A stretch of 64,000 nucleotides of DNA from NCBI GenBank assembly GCA_004283055.1, contig SHLP01000001.1, forward strand, positions 55,941 through 119,940. The letters are read 5' to 3'. This stretch comes from Deltaproteobacteria bacterium. GTDB lineage: Bacteria; Myxococcota_A; Polyangia; Polyangiales; Houyiibacteriaceae. Each line of letters begins with the position of its first letter. Positions within the stretch are counted from its first letter, which is position 1. Shown here piece after piece: positions 27,308 to 35,922 of the stretch. Made by a program: the position numbers and the translations under genes. Under the pieces are notes generated by a model. The model was given only the letters and a program-made list of their open reading frames with translations, did not search any database and was not told the origin of the DNA.

Positions 27308-28245
27308 GCGATGAGCTGAATCGCCGACGGAAGAACATCGATTGCCAGCGGCCTGAGGTGGTAGAGGTCTCCGTCGATCAGCACTGCCTGATACGACGGG
27401 CTCACGAACTCCAGCCGAGCGACTTGACTCGTCCAGACCTGCTCGAGCTCGGTGTGTGTTCCCGAATAGATTCGTCCGAACGCGCGCACGAGGGCAGCTC
27501 TTCGGAGTGGTCCCGCCCGAACGACGTCGAGCATACCGTCGGCGACCTGAGCATCCGGCGCCATCCGCATCGAACCACCCGTGTACTGGCTGTTGGAGAA
27601 CGAGCTGAGGACGGTTTGTGCGTCATCCACTGCGCCCGCATAGCGAAGCGTGTTCTGTTCGTACTCGAGCCCCGCGACGCAAATCAACACCGCTGCAACG
27701 TAGCCAGCAGCGCCTAGGAACTTGAAGCGATCGTTGGTGAGCTCGCCGGCGCGGGCGACGAAACCGGTCCCCATCGTGTTGATGAAATGGATCACGCCAT
27801 CTTCGTGCGTGAGCCGGAGCACGTCGATGGAGGTGCTCTTGCCTCGAACGATGGCATCGGAGGCGGCTTGGAGGTCGGTGATGCCGAAGTCGCGCAAGAA
27901 CGAGTTGCCGGTTCCGAGAGGAAGCATGCCAAGCGCGCATTCATGCGCGACCCCTGCCGTCACGAGCCCGTTGACGACCTCGGCGGCGGTGCCGTCCCCG
28001 CCGACCGAAAGAAAACGCCGGTGGCCGGCGCCTGCTGCGCGCCTGGCGAGCTCGGTCGCGTGCTTCGGCCGCTCGGTAAATACGACGTCCAGCGACAGGC
28101 CGTGACGCTCCAGCGCATGCAGTGTCCCTGGCGCGGCCTTTGCGCAGCGTCCGCCGCCGGCTGCTCGGTTGACGATTGCGTACAAAGCGCTGCTCACGGT
28201 TCGTTCGATGGCGGGTCGGTCACCACCTAGCGGCTTTGCGCGCAT
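27304..28245 (-). CDS. Diacylglycerol/lipid kinase family protein
   Basis: A 313-residue lipid kinase with a DAGK catalytic domain. It has IVNRAAGGGRC near the N-terminus, the nucleotide motif SVGGDGTAAEVVNGL, GMLPLGTGNSFLRDFG and the late RMAPDAQVADGMLDVV. The bacterial family includes DgkB, YegS and BmrU; substrates may be diacylglycerol, ceramide or monoacylglycerol. Start ATG 28245 (RAKPLGGDRP) is preferred over the TTG at 28272 in the track. It is coupled to plsC by a 4-base overlap and divergent from the unknown gene at 28339. Confidence 0.85.
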   Translation of the reverse strand: MRAKPLGGDRPAIERTVSSALYAIVNRAAGGGRCAKAAPGTLHALERHGLSLDVVFTERPKHATELARRAAGAGHRRFLSVGGDGTAAEVVNGLVTAGVAHECALGMLPLGTGNSFLRDFGITDLQAASDAIVRGKSTSIDVLRLTHEDGVIHFINTMGTGFVARAGELTNDRFKFLGAAGYVAAVLICVAGLEYEQNTLRYAGAVDDAQTVLSSFSNSQYTGGSMRMAPDAQVADGMLDVVRAGPLRRAALVRAFGRIYSGTHTELEQVWTSQVARLEFVSPSYQAVLIDGDLYHLRPLAIDVLPSAIQLIA

Positions 28246-28338
28246 GGCGGCGAGACTAACATGCGCCGGCAACTTGTTGACTGAAAGCGCGTCTATGGCT
28301 GGTCTCTGGTTCGCGAATACGCTACCCCGCTACCAATC

Positions 28339-29484
28339 ATGACGTCAGCCATCCCCACTCGTATCGTCCCGAGCGTCGCTCCCGCCGATCGGACTCCGCG
28401 CCGAGTCGCGCATGAATTTCAAAAGCTCATCGATTCAGGCGCGAGGCTACGCCCCGCGGGCGAAGCCAAAGACGACCCCACGGGTCTTTTGAGCTCGGGG
28501 TACAGGCCCAAGTACGAGATTTCGCTTTTTGATACTCGGTTCTTTCTGACCAATGTTCGGCAGAACCCCGCGCTCCGTTTCTTCGTGTCCTATGTCGTTC
28601 AGCGGCACCCGAGGACGGGTCAGGTGGAGATCTACCCGCGGATTTTCTACAAGGACCTGTCCCTGGTCTGGCGCGCGGCGTCACATGTGATCGCAACGGA
28701 TGGCGATTTCTGGATCGGCAAAGGGGACGTGAAGACCTTGGCGCGGGGCGGCTACGAAATCACGGAGTGCGTCGAATCGACGACAGATCTGCCGTTCGAG
28801 ATGCAGACCGCGCTCGAAGCGCTCAACCGTAGGACCCGACATGCGATCCATGACGAGGAAGCGCTTTACCTTCTGCTCCGAAGCGCGCCGAGCTCGCGCA
28901 CCAAGCCGTATCGCGATTTCACAGAGCCGCGACGAAAGGCCGCGGCGAATCCCCGCAACCTCGTCAACGGCGGCCGCAGCATTGCGCGGTTCACCCGCAA
29001 CAACGATCCCACCTCGCTCAGGATCGTCGCCGGCTTCGAACCGGACTTCGCGAACGGCATCGTTGAGATCAGCGATCTGAGAAGCGCGATGTACGGCGGA
29101 GAGCTCCAGCGATTCCGCATCCTGTCGCGCAATCGCAAGGTGCAGTACCTGTTCATGGCAGCCCCGAAGCACGTTTGGATCATTCCGCCTCAGGCCACGA
29201 CGACCGAGCTGTCGTCATTCGGGGTTCGCACCATCGATGTGGTCGCCGACGAGGACCTCTTCGTGCCGGGCTTCGAGTACCACTACTTCGACGGTGACGC
29301 CGATGCCTCAGAGCACTTCAGTCAAATTCCCGAGGGCTATGCTGGGGAGCTATGTGAGCACGACAACGATCGCGCCGACGCGTCGGCGTGGCTCGACTCA
29401 ATCCCCGTGATCCGGGAGTTTCGTCGCAAGGTGCTGGGCTCGAAGCGCAAAAGGGGGTTGTCGGCCAAAGCCTTCCGAGGGTAG
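28339..29484 (+). CDS. Conserved-looking protein of unknown function
   Basis: A 381-residue protein I do not recognise. There is no signal peptide or membrane segment. It contains well-formed beta-rich stretches (EISLFDTRFFLTNVRQ, LRFFVSYVVQRH, VQYLFMAAPKHVWIIPP), a basic middle and a Lys/Arg-rich C-terminus (KVLGSKRKRGLSAKAFRG). Codon usage looks like its neighbours and the frame is open over its full length, so it is a real gene. Only 26 bases separate its stop from the wax ester synthase start, and the lipid kinase/plsC pair is divergent, so a role in lipid metabolism is suggested by context only. Confidence 0.65.
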   Translation: MTSAIPTRIVPSVAPADRTPRRVAHEFQKLIDSGARLRPAGEAKDDPTGLLSSGYRPKYEISLFDTRFFLTNVRQNPALRFFVSYVVQRHPRTGQVEIYPRIFYKDLSLVWRAASHVIATDGDFWIGKGDVKTLARGGYEITECVESTTDLPFEMQTALEALNRRTRHAIHDEEALYLLLRSAPSSRTKPYRDFTEPRRKAAANPRNLVNGGRSIARFTRNNDPTSLRIVAGFEPDFANGIVEISDLRSAMYGGELQRFRILSRNRKVQYLFMAAPKHVWIIPPQATTTELSSFGVRTIDVVADEDLFVPGFEYHYFDGDADASEHFSQIPEGYAGELCEHDNDRADASAWLDSIPVIREFRRKVLGSKRKRGLSAKAFRG

Positions 29485-29510
29485 AAGAGCCTGAGAGCCG
29501 CTCCCTGCCG

Positions 29511-30953
29511 ATGCCGCACACTTTCTACGAACGCCTTTCCGCTTTGGATGCCTCCTTCCTCGGTTTTGAGGAGCAGAACACGCATTGGCACGAAGCGGCC
29601 GTCATGGTCTTCGACGCTGGGCCCCTACGAGCTCCGGACGGAGGGCTCGATTTCGAGAAGATCCTCAACAACTACGAGTGGTGCTTTGATCGCGTTCCCC
29701 GTTACCGCCAACGGCTCATCAAGATTCCCGTCTTCGATCACCCCGTTTGGGTCGACGACGAGAGCTTCAACGTCCGCTACCACGTTCGGCAAATCGCGCT
29801 TCCGCAACCGGCCGATGAACGCGTGCTCAAACGTGTCTGCGGGTATCTGCTCGAGCTCCCTCTCGACGTCGACAAGCCGCCTTGGGAAGTCTGGGTCGTC
29901 GACGGCCTCGAGAACGACCGCTTCGCGCTAGTGACCAAGATCCATCACTGCATGGCCGATGGCATCTCAGGCATGAGGATCATCCAAACGCTTCTGGGCC
30001 GCCGTCCCTTCGAACGAAAGGGCAGGCCCAAGCCGTGGAGACCCCGCCCCGCGCCGCAGCGCACTGAGCTCGTCGCCACCGAGCTCGTTCGCCGCATCCA
30101 GGCGCCGTTTGAGCTCCTCGCGCCGCTCAGGCGGCCGAGCGCCGCGCTGCAAGAAGCGAGCGATGTCGTTCAGGGGCTCATGGAGGCGTCGAAGCTCGGC
30201 TGGCGAGCCGCGACCAAGACACCGTTCAACCCCGACAACATAGGCCCGCACCGCCGCTTCGACTGGACCGAAGTCTCGATGAGCGAGATCAAAGACGTGA
30301 GGACAGGGCTCGGCGGCACGATCAACGACGTCGTATTGACCACGTCCGCGGGCTCGTTTGGACGGTACCTCCGTGAGCATGCAACCAGCACCGACGAGAT
30401 CGACTTCCGGACGCTGATTCCCGTCAACGTTCGGAGGAAGAAAGAGCAAGGTCTCGGCAATCGCGTCGCGATGATGATGGCCCAGCTTCCCGTTGGTGAA
30501 CGAGACCCTGCTGCGCGCTTGGCGCGGGTGGTCGAGACCACCAAGAAGCTCAAGCACAGCAAGCAGGCGCTCGGTGTGTCCTGGCTCGAGGGCCTCGCCG
30601 ATCGCGTCGGCGGCCGTTTCTTCGCCCAGCTCAGCCGCTCAGCCACCCGAAGCCGACCGTTCAATGTGGTCGTCACCAACGTCCCCGGCCCGTCGATGCC
30701 GCTCTACTTCCTCGGCTCACAGATGCACGCGATCTACCCAATGATGCCGCTGTTTCCGAATCAAGCCCTCGCGCTTGCGGTGCTCAGCTACGCGGGCAAG
30801 GTCTTCTGGGGCTTCAACTCGGATTGGGACGCACTTCCAGACGTCCACAACATCGTCGAAGGCATCGGCGAGGAGTTCCGCGACCTCTACGCGGCGGCGC
30901 AGGCCCGTGCCCGCAGCAACCAGGAATCGACCGCACCCACCACCCGGAGTTGA
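29511..30953 (+). CDS. Wax ester synthase / diacylglycerol acyltransferase (WS/DGAT)
   Basis: Bifunctional acyltransferase of 480 residues that esterifies fatty alcohols or diacylglycerol with acyl-CoA to form storage lipids. The catalytic HHxxxDG motif is KIHHCMADGISGMRI near residue 145, and the C-terminal half has VNVRRKKEQGLGNRVAMMM, NVVVTNVPGPSMPLYFLG, all family signatures. ATG 29511 gives the typical N-terminus RLSALDASFLGFE; the track's 29388 start overlaps the upstream gene. The EXPERA-domain gene starts 1 base after its stop, so they form an operon. Storage triglyceride or wax droplets are the expected product. Confidence 0.92.
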   Translation: MPHTFYERLSALDASFLGFEEQNTHWHEAAVMVFDAGPLRAPDGGLDFEKILNNYEWCFDRVPRYRQRLIKIPVFDHPVWVDDESFNVRYHVRQIALPQPADERVLKRVCGYLLELPLDVDKPPWEVWVVDGLENDRFALVTKIHHCMADGISGMRIIQTLLGRRPFERKGRPKPWRPRPAPQRTELVATELVRRIQAPFELLAPLRRPSAALQEASDVVQGLMEASKLGWRAATKTPFNPDNIGPHRRFDWTEVSMSEIKDVRTGLGGTINDVVLTTSAGSFGRYLREHATSTDEIDFRTLIPVNVRRKKEQGLGNRVAMMMAQLPVGERDPAARLARVVETTKKLKHSKQALGVSWLEGLADRVGGRFFAQLSRSATRSRPFNVVVTNVPGPSMPLYFLGSQMHAIYPMMPLFPNQALALAVLSYAGKVFWGFNSDWDALPDVHNIVEGIGEEFRDLYAAAQARARSNQESTAPTTRS

Positions 30954-30954
30954 G

Positions 30955-31449
30955 ATGAGTAAATCAGGTAACGGTCTCCCGCTTAGCCTACGCAAGAAGG
31001 ACATCTTTTTCGTGGCGTGTTTCTCGTTCTTCGCGTTTTCGTCCTTCTTCTCGGACTCCTGGCATGCCCTTGGGTTGCTCGAGGGCGATGCGTTTTGGTC
31101 GCGCGCAAACCGCTGGTACGGCGAGGTTGCGCAGGATCATTTCTTTTTGGCCGATCATCCGTACGTTCGGGTGAATACCGGGATTTCGGGGATGATTTAT
31201 GGGCCGTTCTACCTCGTCCTCGTCTACGCCTTCATCAAGGGGAAGAACTGGATCCGTCCGATGGCGCTCGTTTACGTCGGCGCCATGCTGCACGGTTGCA
31301 CCGAATTTTTGATTTACGAGTACTGGATCGGTCCGCCCCCAGGCAACCCCGTGGTCTTCTGGGCCTTCAACGGACCGTACTGGGTCGTCCCGTTCCTCTT
31401 GGGCATTCGCATGTGGAAGCCCAACCCGTTTGGGTCCGCGTCCTCCTGA
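30955..31449 (+). CDS. EXPERA-domain (EBP/TMEM97-like) membrane protein
   Basis: A 164-residue protein with four hydrophobic helices: FFVACFSFFAFSSFFSDSW, ISGMIYGPFYLVLVYAF, MALVYVGAMLHGCTEFLIYEYW and WAFNGPYWVVPFLLGIRMW. The polar residues in the helices (YGPFY, HGCTEF, NGPYWVVP) match the EXPERA fold of emopamil-binding protein (sterol isomerase), TM6SF2 and TMEM97. Bacterial members exist but are little studied. The start at 30955 is just after the WS/DGAT stop and has GGAG upstream; the longer ORF from 30775 lies in the wrong frame of that gene. Coupling to a lipid storage enzyme suggests a lipid or sterol-like ligand. Confidence 0.65.
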   Translation: MSKSGNGLPLSLRKKDIFFVACFSFFAFSSFFSDSWHALGLLEGDAFWSRANRWYGEVAQDHFFLADHPYVRVNTGISGMIYGPFYLVLVYAFIKGKNWIRPMALVYVGAMLHGCTEFLIYEYWIGPPPGNPVVFWAFNGPYWVVPFLLGIRMWKPNPFGSASS

Positions 31450-31472
31450 GCTGCGAATCTCGCCGCGGACGC

Positions 31473-33230
31473 TCAGGCGTAGCGGGCGCTGCTGGGCCGG
31501 CGCTGTTCGCGCTTCGCCTTAGCGCCCGGCTTTCCCGTGGTGTCTGCCTTTACCTTTGCTCTCGGGTCCCATCGTCGAAATCGTGCGCGTGGGTTTCGCT
31601 TGTCCGGCCGGGCGACGGCGCGCTCGAAGCTCTGAGCCGCGCTCGCCGCGATTTCGACGGTCGAGCTCTTCGGCAAGACCCGAATCGCCCCGACGACCTC
31701 GCTCGACACGCCGCCTCGTCGGCAGACCATGGCCAGCAGCTTCCTCGTATCCGCGCCCGCCTGTCCGCCCCAGCTGACCTGATACGTGACGAAATCACCC
31801 TGTGGGCGTCGCCGCGATTGCCCGTTTGGACCCACCTTGCGAGGGCTGCGCTCGTGGCGCGCGGGCTTGGCATCGTCGCGGACGCGCTTTGGGGTGCCCT
31901 GGACGCGCTTCGCCTCCCTCTTGAGCAGGCAGGCTACTAGCTCGGTGGGCGAATGCTCGGCGAGCAGCCGTTCAGCCAGAGCCGTGGCCCTGCTGTCTGG
32001 TTCAACGGTCTGATTAGCGAGGTCCCGCAGGAAGGAATCACCGGTTCGCTCGTCGGCCGCTGCAAAAATCTCCTCCGGCGTCGGAATGGGGACGAGCCGT
32101 GCATCCACGCGTGCCGCACGCAGCATGCTCTGAACGCGACGCTCGGCCCGTGCGGCCGCGAAGAGCACGTTTGTGCCGCGTCGTCCGGCTCGCCCCGTCC
32201 GCCCGCTTCGGTGCGTGAACACATCAGCGTTGTCAGGAAGGTCGACTTGAATCACGCGGCCGATGTCGTGCACGTCGAGGCCGCGCGCGGCGACATCGGT
32301 TGCAACGAGGTAGCGGATGGTGCCGTTTCGAAACTGAGTAAAAGTCGCGGTTCGCTCCCGCTGGGTCATTTCGCCGTTGAGCGCGCGCGCGGCGAGGCCG
32401 GCTGCACAGAGCTCATCGGCGAGCCGAACCGTTTCGGTCCGCGTCCGCACGAAAAGCAGGGTCTTGTCCTCCGGATAGCGGAGCAGGACGTTGGTTGCCG
32501 CGTTGAATCGGTCGGCCTGGCGGACGTGCATCACGAGGTGCTCGATGTCAGCGTTCGCTTTACCGAGCGCCGTGCCCTGCACCGAGACGGCGTCTTGCTG
32601 CAGCCGGTCCGCGAGCCTGACCACTTCGCGGGGAAACGTTGCCGAGACCAGGTGGGTGCGACGAACGTCGGGGGCGAAGTCGAGGATGCCGTCGAGCTCT
32701 TCCTCGAAGTTCATGTCGAGCATCTCATCTGCTTCGTCGAGTGCGACGGTCTGGAGCCGGTCGAGCTCGAGCGCGCCGGCCTTGAGATGATCGAGAAGGC
32801 GGCCAGGCGTGCCAATCACGACCTGAGGGAGCGTCGACAGCTGCGAGCGCTCTTGCATCACGCTCGTTCCTCCGGTCACCACGAGGACTCGAGCGGCAAG
32901 TGGCTCGTACAGCCAGCGAAGCTCTCGTCCGAGCTGCCCGGCAAGCTCACGCGTCGGTGCGATGAGAAGGGCAACCGGCGCAGCAGGAGCCGACCTGCGC
33001 GCCTTCTTCGGCTTTGCCATGGCGGCGGCGATCGCCACGGAAGGTGCGAGGAGAAGCCCGAGCGCGACCGTTTTTCCGGATCCCGTCTGGGAAGAAATTC
33101 GCAAGTCGCGGCCCGCCAGCTCGGGGTCCAGAATCGCCTGCTGAATGGATGTGAAGCTCTCAAACCCGGCCTTACGCAGGGCTGCGCCGAGACCTGCAGG
33201 GGCCTGCTCGAGGGGAAGTAACTCAGACAT
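31473..33230 (-). CDS. deaD: DEAD-box ATP-dependent RNA helicase (DeaD/DbpA-like)
   Basis: Cytoplasmic RNA helicase of 585 residues acting in ribosome assembly or RNA decay. All motifs are in order: Q motif FTSIQQAIL, SSQTGSGKT, PTRELAGQ, TPGRLLD, DEAD in VALDEADEMLD, SAT, TDVAARGLDV and HRSGRTGRAGR. A basic linker (about 440-475) leads to a DbpA-type RNA-binding domain (TYQVSWGGQAGADTRKLLAMVCR...GAIRVLPKSSTVEIA) and a basic tail. The inserted segment between motif I and Ia (KPKKARRSAPAAP) is slightly longer than usual. It is divergent from the TMTC-like gene. Confidence 0.92.
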   Translation of the reverse strand: MSELLPLEQAPAGLGAALRKAGFESFTSIQQAILDPELAGRDLRISSQTGSGKTVALGLLLAPSVAIAAAMAKPKKARRSAPAAPVALLIAPTRELAGQLGRELRWLYEPLAARVLVVTGGTSVMQERSQLSTLPQVVIGTPGRLLDHLKAGALELDRLQTVALDEADEMLDMNFEEELDGILDFAPDVRRTHLVSATFPREVVRLADRLQQDAVSVQGTALGKANADIEHLVMHVRQADRFNAATNVLLRYPEDKTLLFVRTRTETVRLADELCAAGLAARALNGEMTQRERTATFTQFRNGTIRYLVATDVAARGLDVHDIGRVIQVDLPDNADVFTHRSGRTGRAGRRGTNVLFAAARAERRVQSMLRAARVDARLVPIPTPEEIFAAADERTGDSFLRDLANQTVEPDSRATALAERLLAEHSPTELVACLLKREAKRVQGTPKRVRDDAKPARHERSPRKVGPNGQSRRRPQGDFVTYQVSWGGQAGADTRKLLAMVCRRGGVSSEVVGAIRVLPKSSTVEIAASAAQSFERAVARPDKRNPRARFRRWDPRAKVKADTTGKPGAKAKREQRRPSSARYA

Positions 33231-33331
33231 GAAGCGGCTTCTCTAGCACAGACTCCCCAAAGCACACGGCGCGACCGCGAGACTGGCGCAGGCTCGGAAT
33301 GGCACCGAGTTTTTCTTAGTCAATCTAGACG

Positions 33332-35437
33332 ATGGGATACGATGGCCCAGTGGCTCTTGAACGTCGGTGGGGCGCTGCGTCGGTTCTCCTTGCTCTCGTT
33401 ACGGTCTTGGTTTTCGTCCCCGGGCTCAGCGACGAATTCACCTGGGATGACAACGGCCTCATCCGCACGAATGAGAACATCCAGCACCCGGAGCGCTACC
33501 GCGAAGCACTCACGACCCACTTTTGGAACGTTTCGAGCGATGCGGCGCAGGCCAACGAGACCTACAACCACATCTACAGGCCCCTCGTCACGTTTGCCTA
33601 CATCGTCCAGTTCCGTCTGTTCGGACTGCACGCTGCTGGGTACCGCGTCGTCAGCCTGGCGCTTCACCTGCTTTGCGGCATTCTCGCGCTTCTCTGGCTG
33701 CGACGGCGCATCCCGTCAGGCGAAGAGGCTCATCGCTTGCTTGCCATCGGCCTCGGCTCAGCCGTCTTTGCGCTACACCCGAGCCGCGCAGAGGCGGTGT
33801 CCTGGATATCGGGAAGCACCGAACTGTGGATGTGTGCGCTGGTGCTCTCCGCCGCCCTCGCGTTCGATTCGAAGCGAAGCTGGCTCGCCGGGGTTCTCCT
33901 CGCGCTGGCGCTCTTCGCGAAGGAATCCGCGATCGTCGCTGCGCCTTTGCTCCTGGCCGACCGATTCTTGCTCCAGGGACGCCGCGAACGCTCGGCATCG
34001 ATCGCCCTCGTCGCGCCTGTGGTCATCGCGCTTTTCGTCCGCGTCTGGGCCGTCGACGTGGGGTTGCCCGGCGGCCGCATCCAGGGTGCGCTGCCGAGGG
34101 TCCTCGCCTCGTTTGGACTGTACGCGCAGCAGATTCTTTCGCCCTGGAATCCGACCGCGTTCCCAGGGTTGCGCCTCTACGAGTGCGATCGCGGTGAGTT
34201 CCTGCCGGCCGCGTGGTGGATCGGCGGGGCCTTGGTCCTCGCGGCGCTGATCCTGCTGGGTCTTGCCGCTCTCCGTCGTAGCGCGTGGCGCCCGGTTCTC
34301 GCGGACGCGCTTTGGGTGGCCGTTCCACTGCTGCCGGTGGTGAACTTGATCGATCTCGGAAGCCGAAACCTCACGGCGGACCGTTTCCTCTACCTTCCCA
34401 TGCTCGGCATCGCGTCTCTTCTCGCGCGGGGGGTCGTGTGGACGTTTCGGAAGCGCGCATCGCTCGGGAGGACAGTCGCCATCGCCGCCTGCGTGGTCGT
34501 CTTGGGTCTTGCGGTCGTGACGTCTCTCCATTCACGAGTCTTCGCTTCGTCGTCTTCGCTCTGGGAGTACGAGGTGACGCGCAATCGGGAAAACCCGTTC
34601 GCCTTACATGCCGTGGGGACCGCCCGAACGCGCGCAGGCCTCCAAAACAGCGGCTTCGCGTACCTCGAGGAAGCGCACGCGCTGGCCGCGCGTACGTGCG
34701 TCCGTGACGATGAGCTGCGCGCGGCCAAAGATCTCGCCTGGGCCCTAGCGCTTCGGACGCCCCCGGATGATCGGGGCACCTTGATCGCGCTGCAGAGCTC
34801 GTACGCTCAGGTTCCCCGCAGCTCTGCGTTCGACTACCGAGGACGCCCCGCCTGGCGCATCCAACTCACGCCTGAGGAGACCAGCGAGCTCCTCTTCGAC
34901 GACCTCCAGTACACCCTTCCGCGGGCCACGGTCGAAGCGCGGCTCGGCAACATCGGCGCAGCGACGCAAATCGTGCTGGAACAGGCCGCGAGTTCGGACG
35001 CACTGCACCCGCTCTTGCAGAACCTCGAAATCCGCCTGCTTGCAGCCGAGGGAGGCCTCGAGGAGGCGCTTCGAGAGGTCGCCGAGCAGAGGACGGCTGC
35101 GGACGCCGACGGGCTTCGCATCGTGCTCGCGGCGCTGCACGAGGCCCTTTGGCGAACGAATCTTCCCAGCGACGCACAGACGAGGCTGGTCCGATATGCG
35201 CTCGGATTCGGACAAGCGCCGAGCGAGCTGGCTGGCCTGCTTCCGGAAACCCAGGCCGTTTTAGGCGCCCTTCGCGCCTATGCGTCCGACGCACCGGTCG
35301 ACCTCGCGGCGCTCGAGCAGCGAAGCGCCAACTCCCGTCAGCTGCCGCGCTTCATCGAGCTCGTGAAAGCCAAGGCCGAAATCCGGCGTTTCGACGAGCA
35401 GCTTCGCAGCCTCGCATTGTCGAAGACTTCACGCTAA
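33332..35437 (+). CDS. TMTC-like membrane glycosyltransferase (GT-C) with TPR-like C-terminus
   Basis: A 701-residue integral membrane protein. The N-terminal half has about ten helices and the GT-C acidic motif in EFTWDDNGLIR, just after helix 1, then IYRPLVTFAYIVQF and FALHPSRAEAVSWISG, the HP..AE..W motif seen in TMTC/DUF1736 proteins. The C-terminal 270 residues (from about ENPFALHAVGTARTR) are soluble and helical, probably TPR-like. Eukaryotic TMTCs are O-mannosyltransferases; bacterial relatives likely glycosylate exported proteins using lipid-linked sugars. Donor and acceptor are unknown. The stop is 24 bases upstream of the TerB-like gene. Confidence 0.8.
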   Translation: MGYDGPVALERRWGAASVLLALVTVLVFVPGLSDEFTWDDNGLIRTNENIQHPERYREALTTHFWNVSSDAAQANETYNHIYRPLVTFAYIVQFRLFGLHAAGYRVVSLALHLLCGILALLWLRRRIPSGEEAHRLLAIGLGSAVFALHPSRAEAVSWISGSTELWMCALVLSAALAFDSKRSWLAGVLLALALFAKESAIVAAPLLLADRFLLQGRRERSASIALVAPVVIALFVRVWAVDVGLPGGRIQGALPRVLASFGLYAQQILSPWNPTAFPGLRLYECDRGEFLPAAWWIGGALVLAALILLGLAALRRSAWRPVLADALWVAVPLLPVVNLIDLGSRNLTADRFLYLPMLGIASLLARGVVWTFRKRASLGRTVAIAACVVVLGLAVVTSLHSRVFASSSSLWEYEVTRNRENPFALHAVGTARTRAGLQNSGFAYLEEAHALAARTCVRDDELRAAKDLAWALALRTPPDDRGTLIALQSSYAQVPRSSAFDYRGRPAWRIQLTPEETSELLFDDLQYTLPRATVEARLGNIGAATQIVLEQAASSDALHPLLQNLEIRLLAAEGGLEEALREVAEQRTAADADGLRIVLAALHEALWRTNLPSDAQTRLVRYALGFGQAPSELAGLLPETQAVLGALRAYASDAPVDLAALEQRSANSRQLPRFIELVKAKAEIRRFDEQLRSLALSKTSR

Positions 35438-35461
35438 TCTCCCGCGGCTCAGGAGGCCCCA

Positions 35462-35896
35462 ATGATTCCAGACGAAACCGTGGCGTACGCCATCGCGACT
35501 TGGGCTCGCTTCAATGAGGACGTCACGGATGTTCTTCTCCGTGCCCTCTCTGGGGCGTTTGCTTTGGTGGCCGCTTCCGACGGCGAGCTCGCGCCATCCG
35601 AGGCCGACGGTTTCGTCGACATGCTGCGCGGCAAAGCGAACGTCTTTTCCGGCCTGCATTTCGACGAGCTCGAAAGCACGTTTCGGGAGCTGACCGAGGC
35701 GCTGATGGCCGATCCCGAAGACGGCCGGCGGCGTGCGATAGAGTGCATCAAGCGCGTTGCAGGCGATCCGGTCAGAAGCGAGTTGGTCCGAAGCGCGGCC
35801 GCGATGGCGGTCGCGTCGGACGGACGCGTTCGGGCGAGCGAGGAAGCCTCCTTGCAAGAGATTTCCAAAGCTTTGAGTCTTGCGAACGACGGCTGA
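35462..35896 (+). CDS. TerB-like (tellurite-resistance TerB fold) protein
   Basis: A 144-residue cytoplasmic helical protein with two TerB-type half repeats: ALVAASDGELAPSEADGF and AMAVASDGRVRASEEASL, each with the acidic (D/S)DGxxxxxE loop that binds metal in TerB. Length and arrangement match stand-alone TerB proteins. There are no other ter genes nearby, so tellurite resistance is not implied; these proteins are often generic stress or membrane-associated adaptors. It follows the glycosyltransferase gene by 24 bases and converges on corA. Confidence 0.75.
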   Translation: MIPDETVAYAIATWARFNEDVTDVLLRALSGAFALVAASDGELAPSEADGFVDMLRGKANVFSGLHFDELESTFRELTEALMADPEDGRRRAIECIKRVAGDPVRSELVRSAAAMAVASDGRVRASEEASLQEISKALSLANDG

Positions 35897-35922
35897 GGTC
35901 GATCCCCACGGCACCCGTTAAG

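Noticed and set aside
31017-31940. Plus-strand ORF of 307 residues after WS/DGAT
   Set aside because: Off-frame across the EXPERA gene and antisense to the helicase 3' end.
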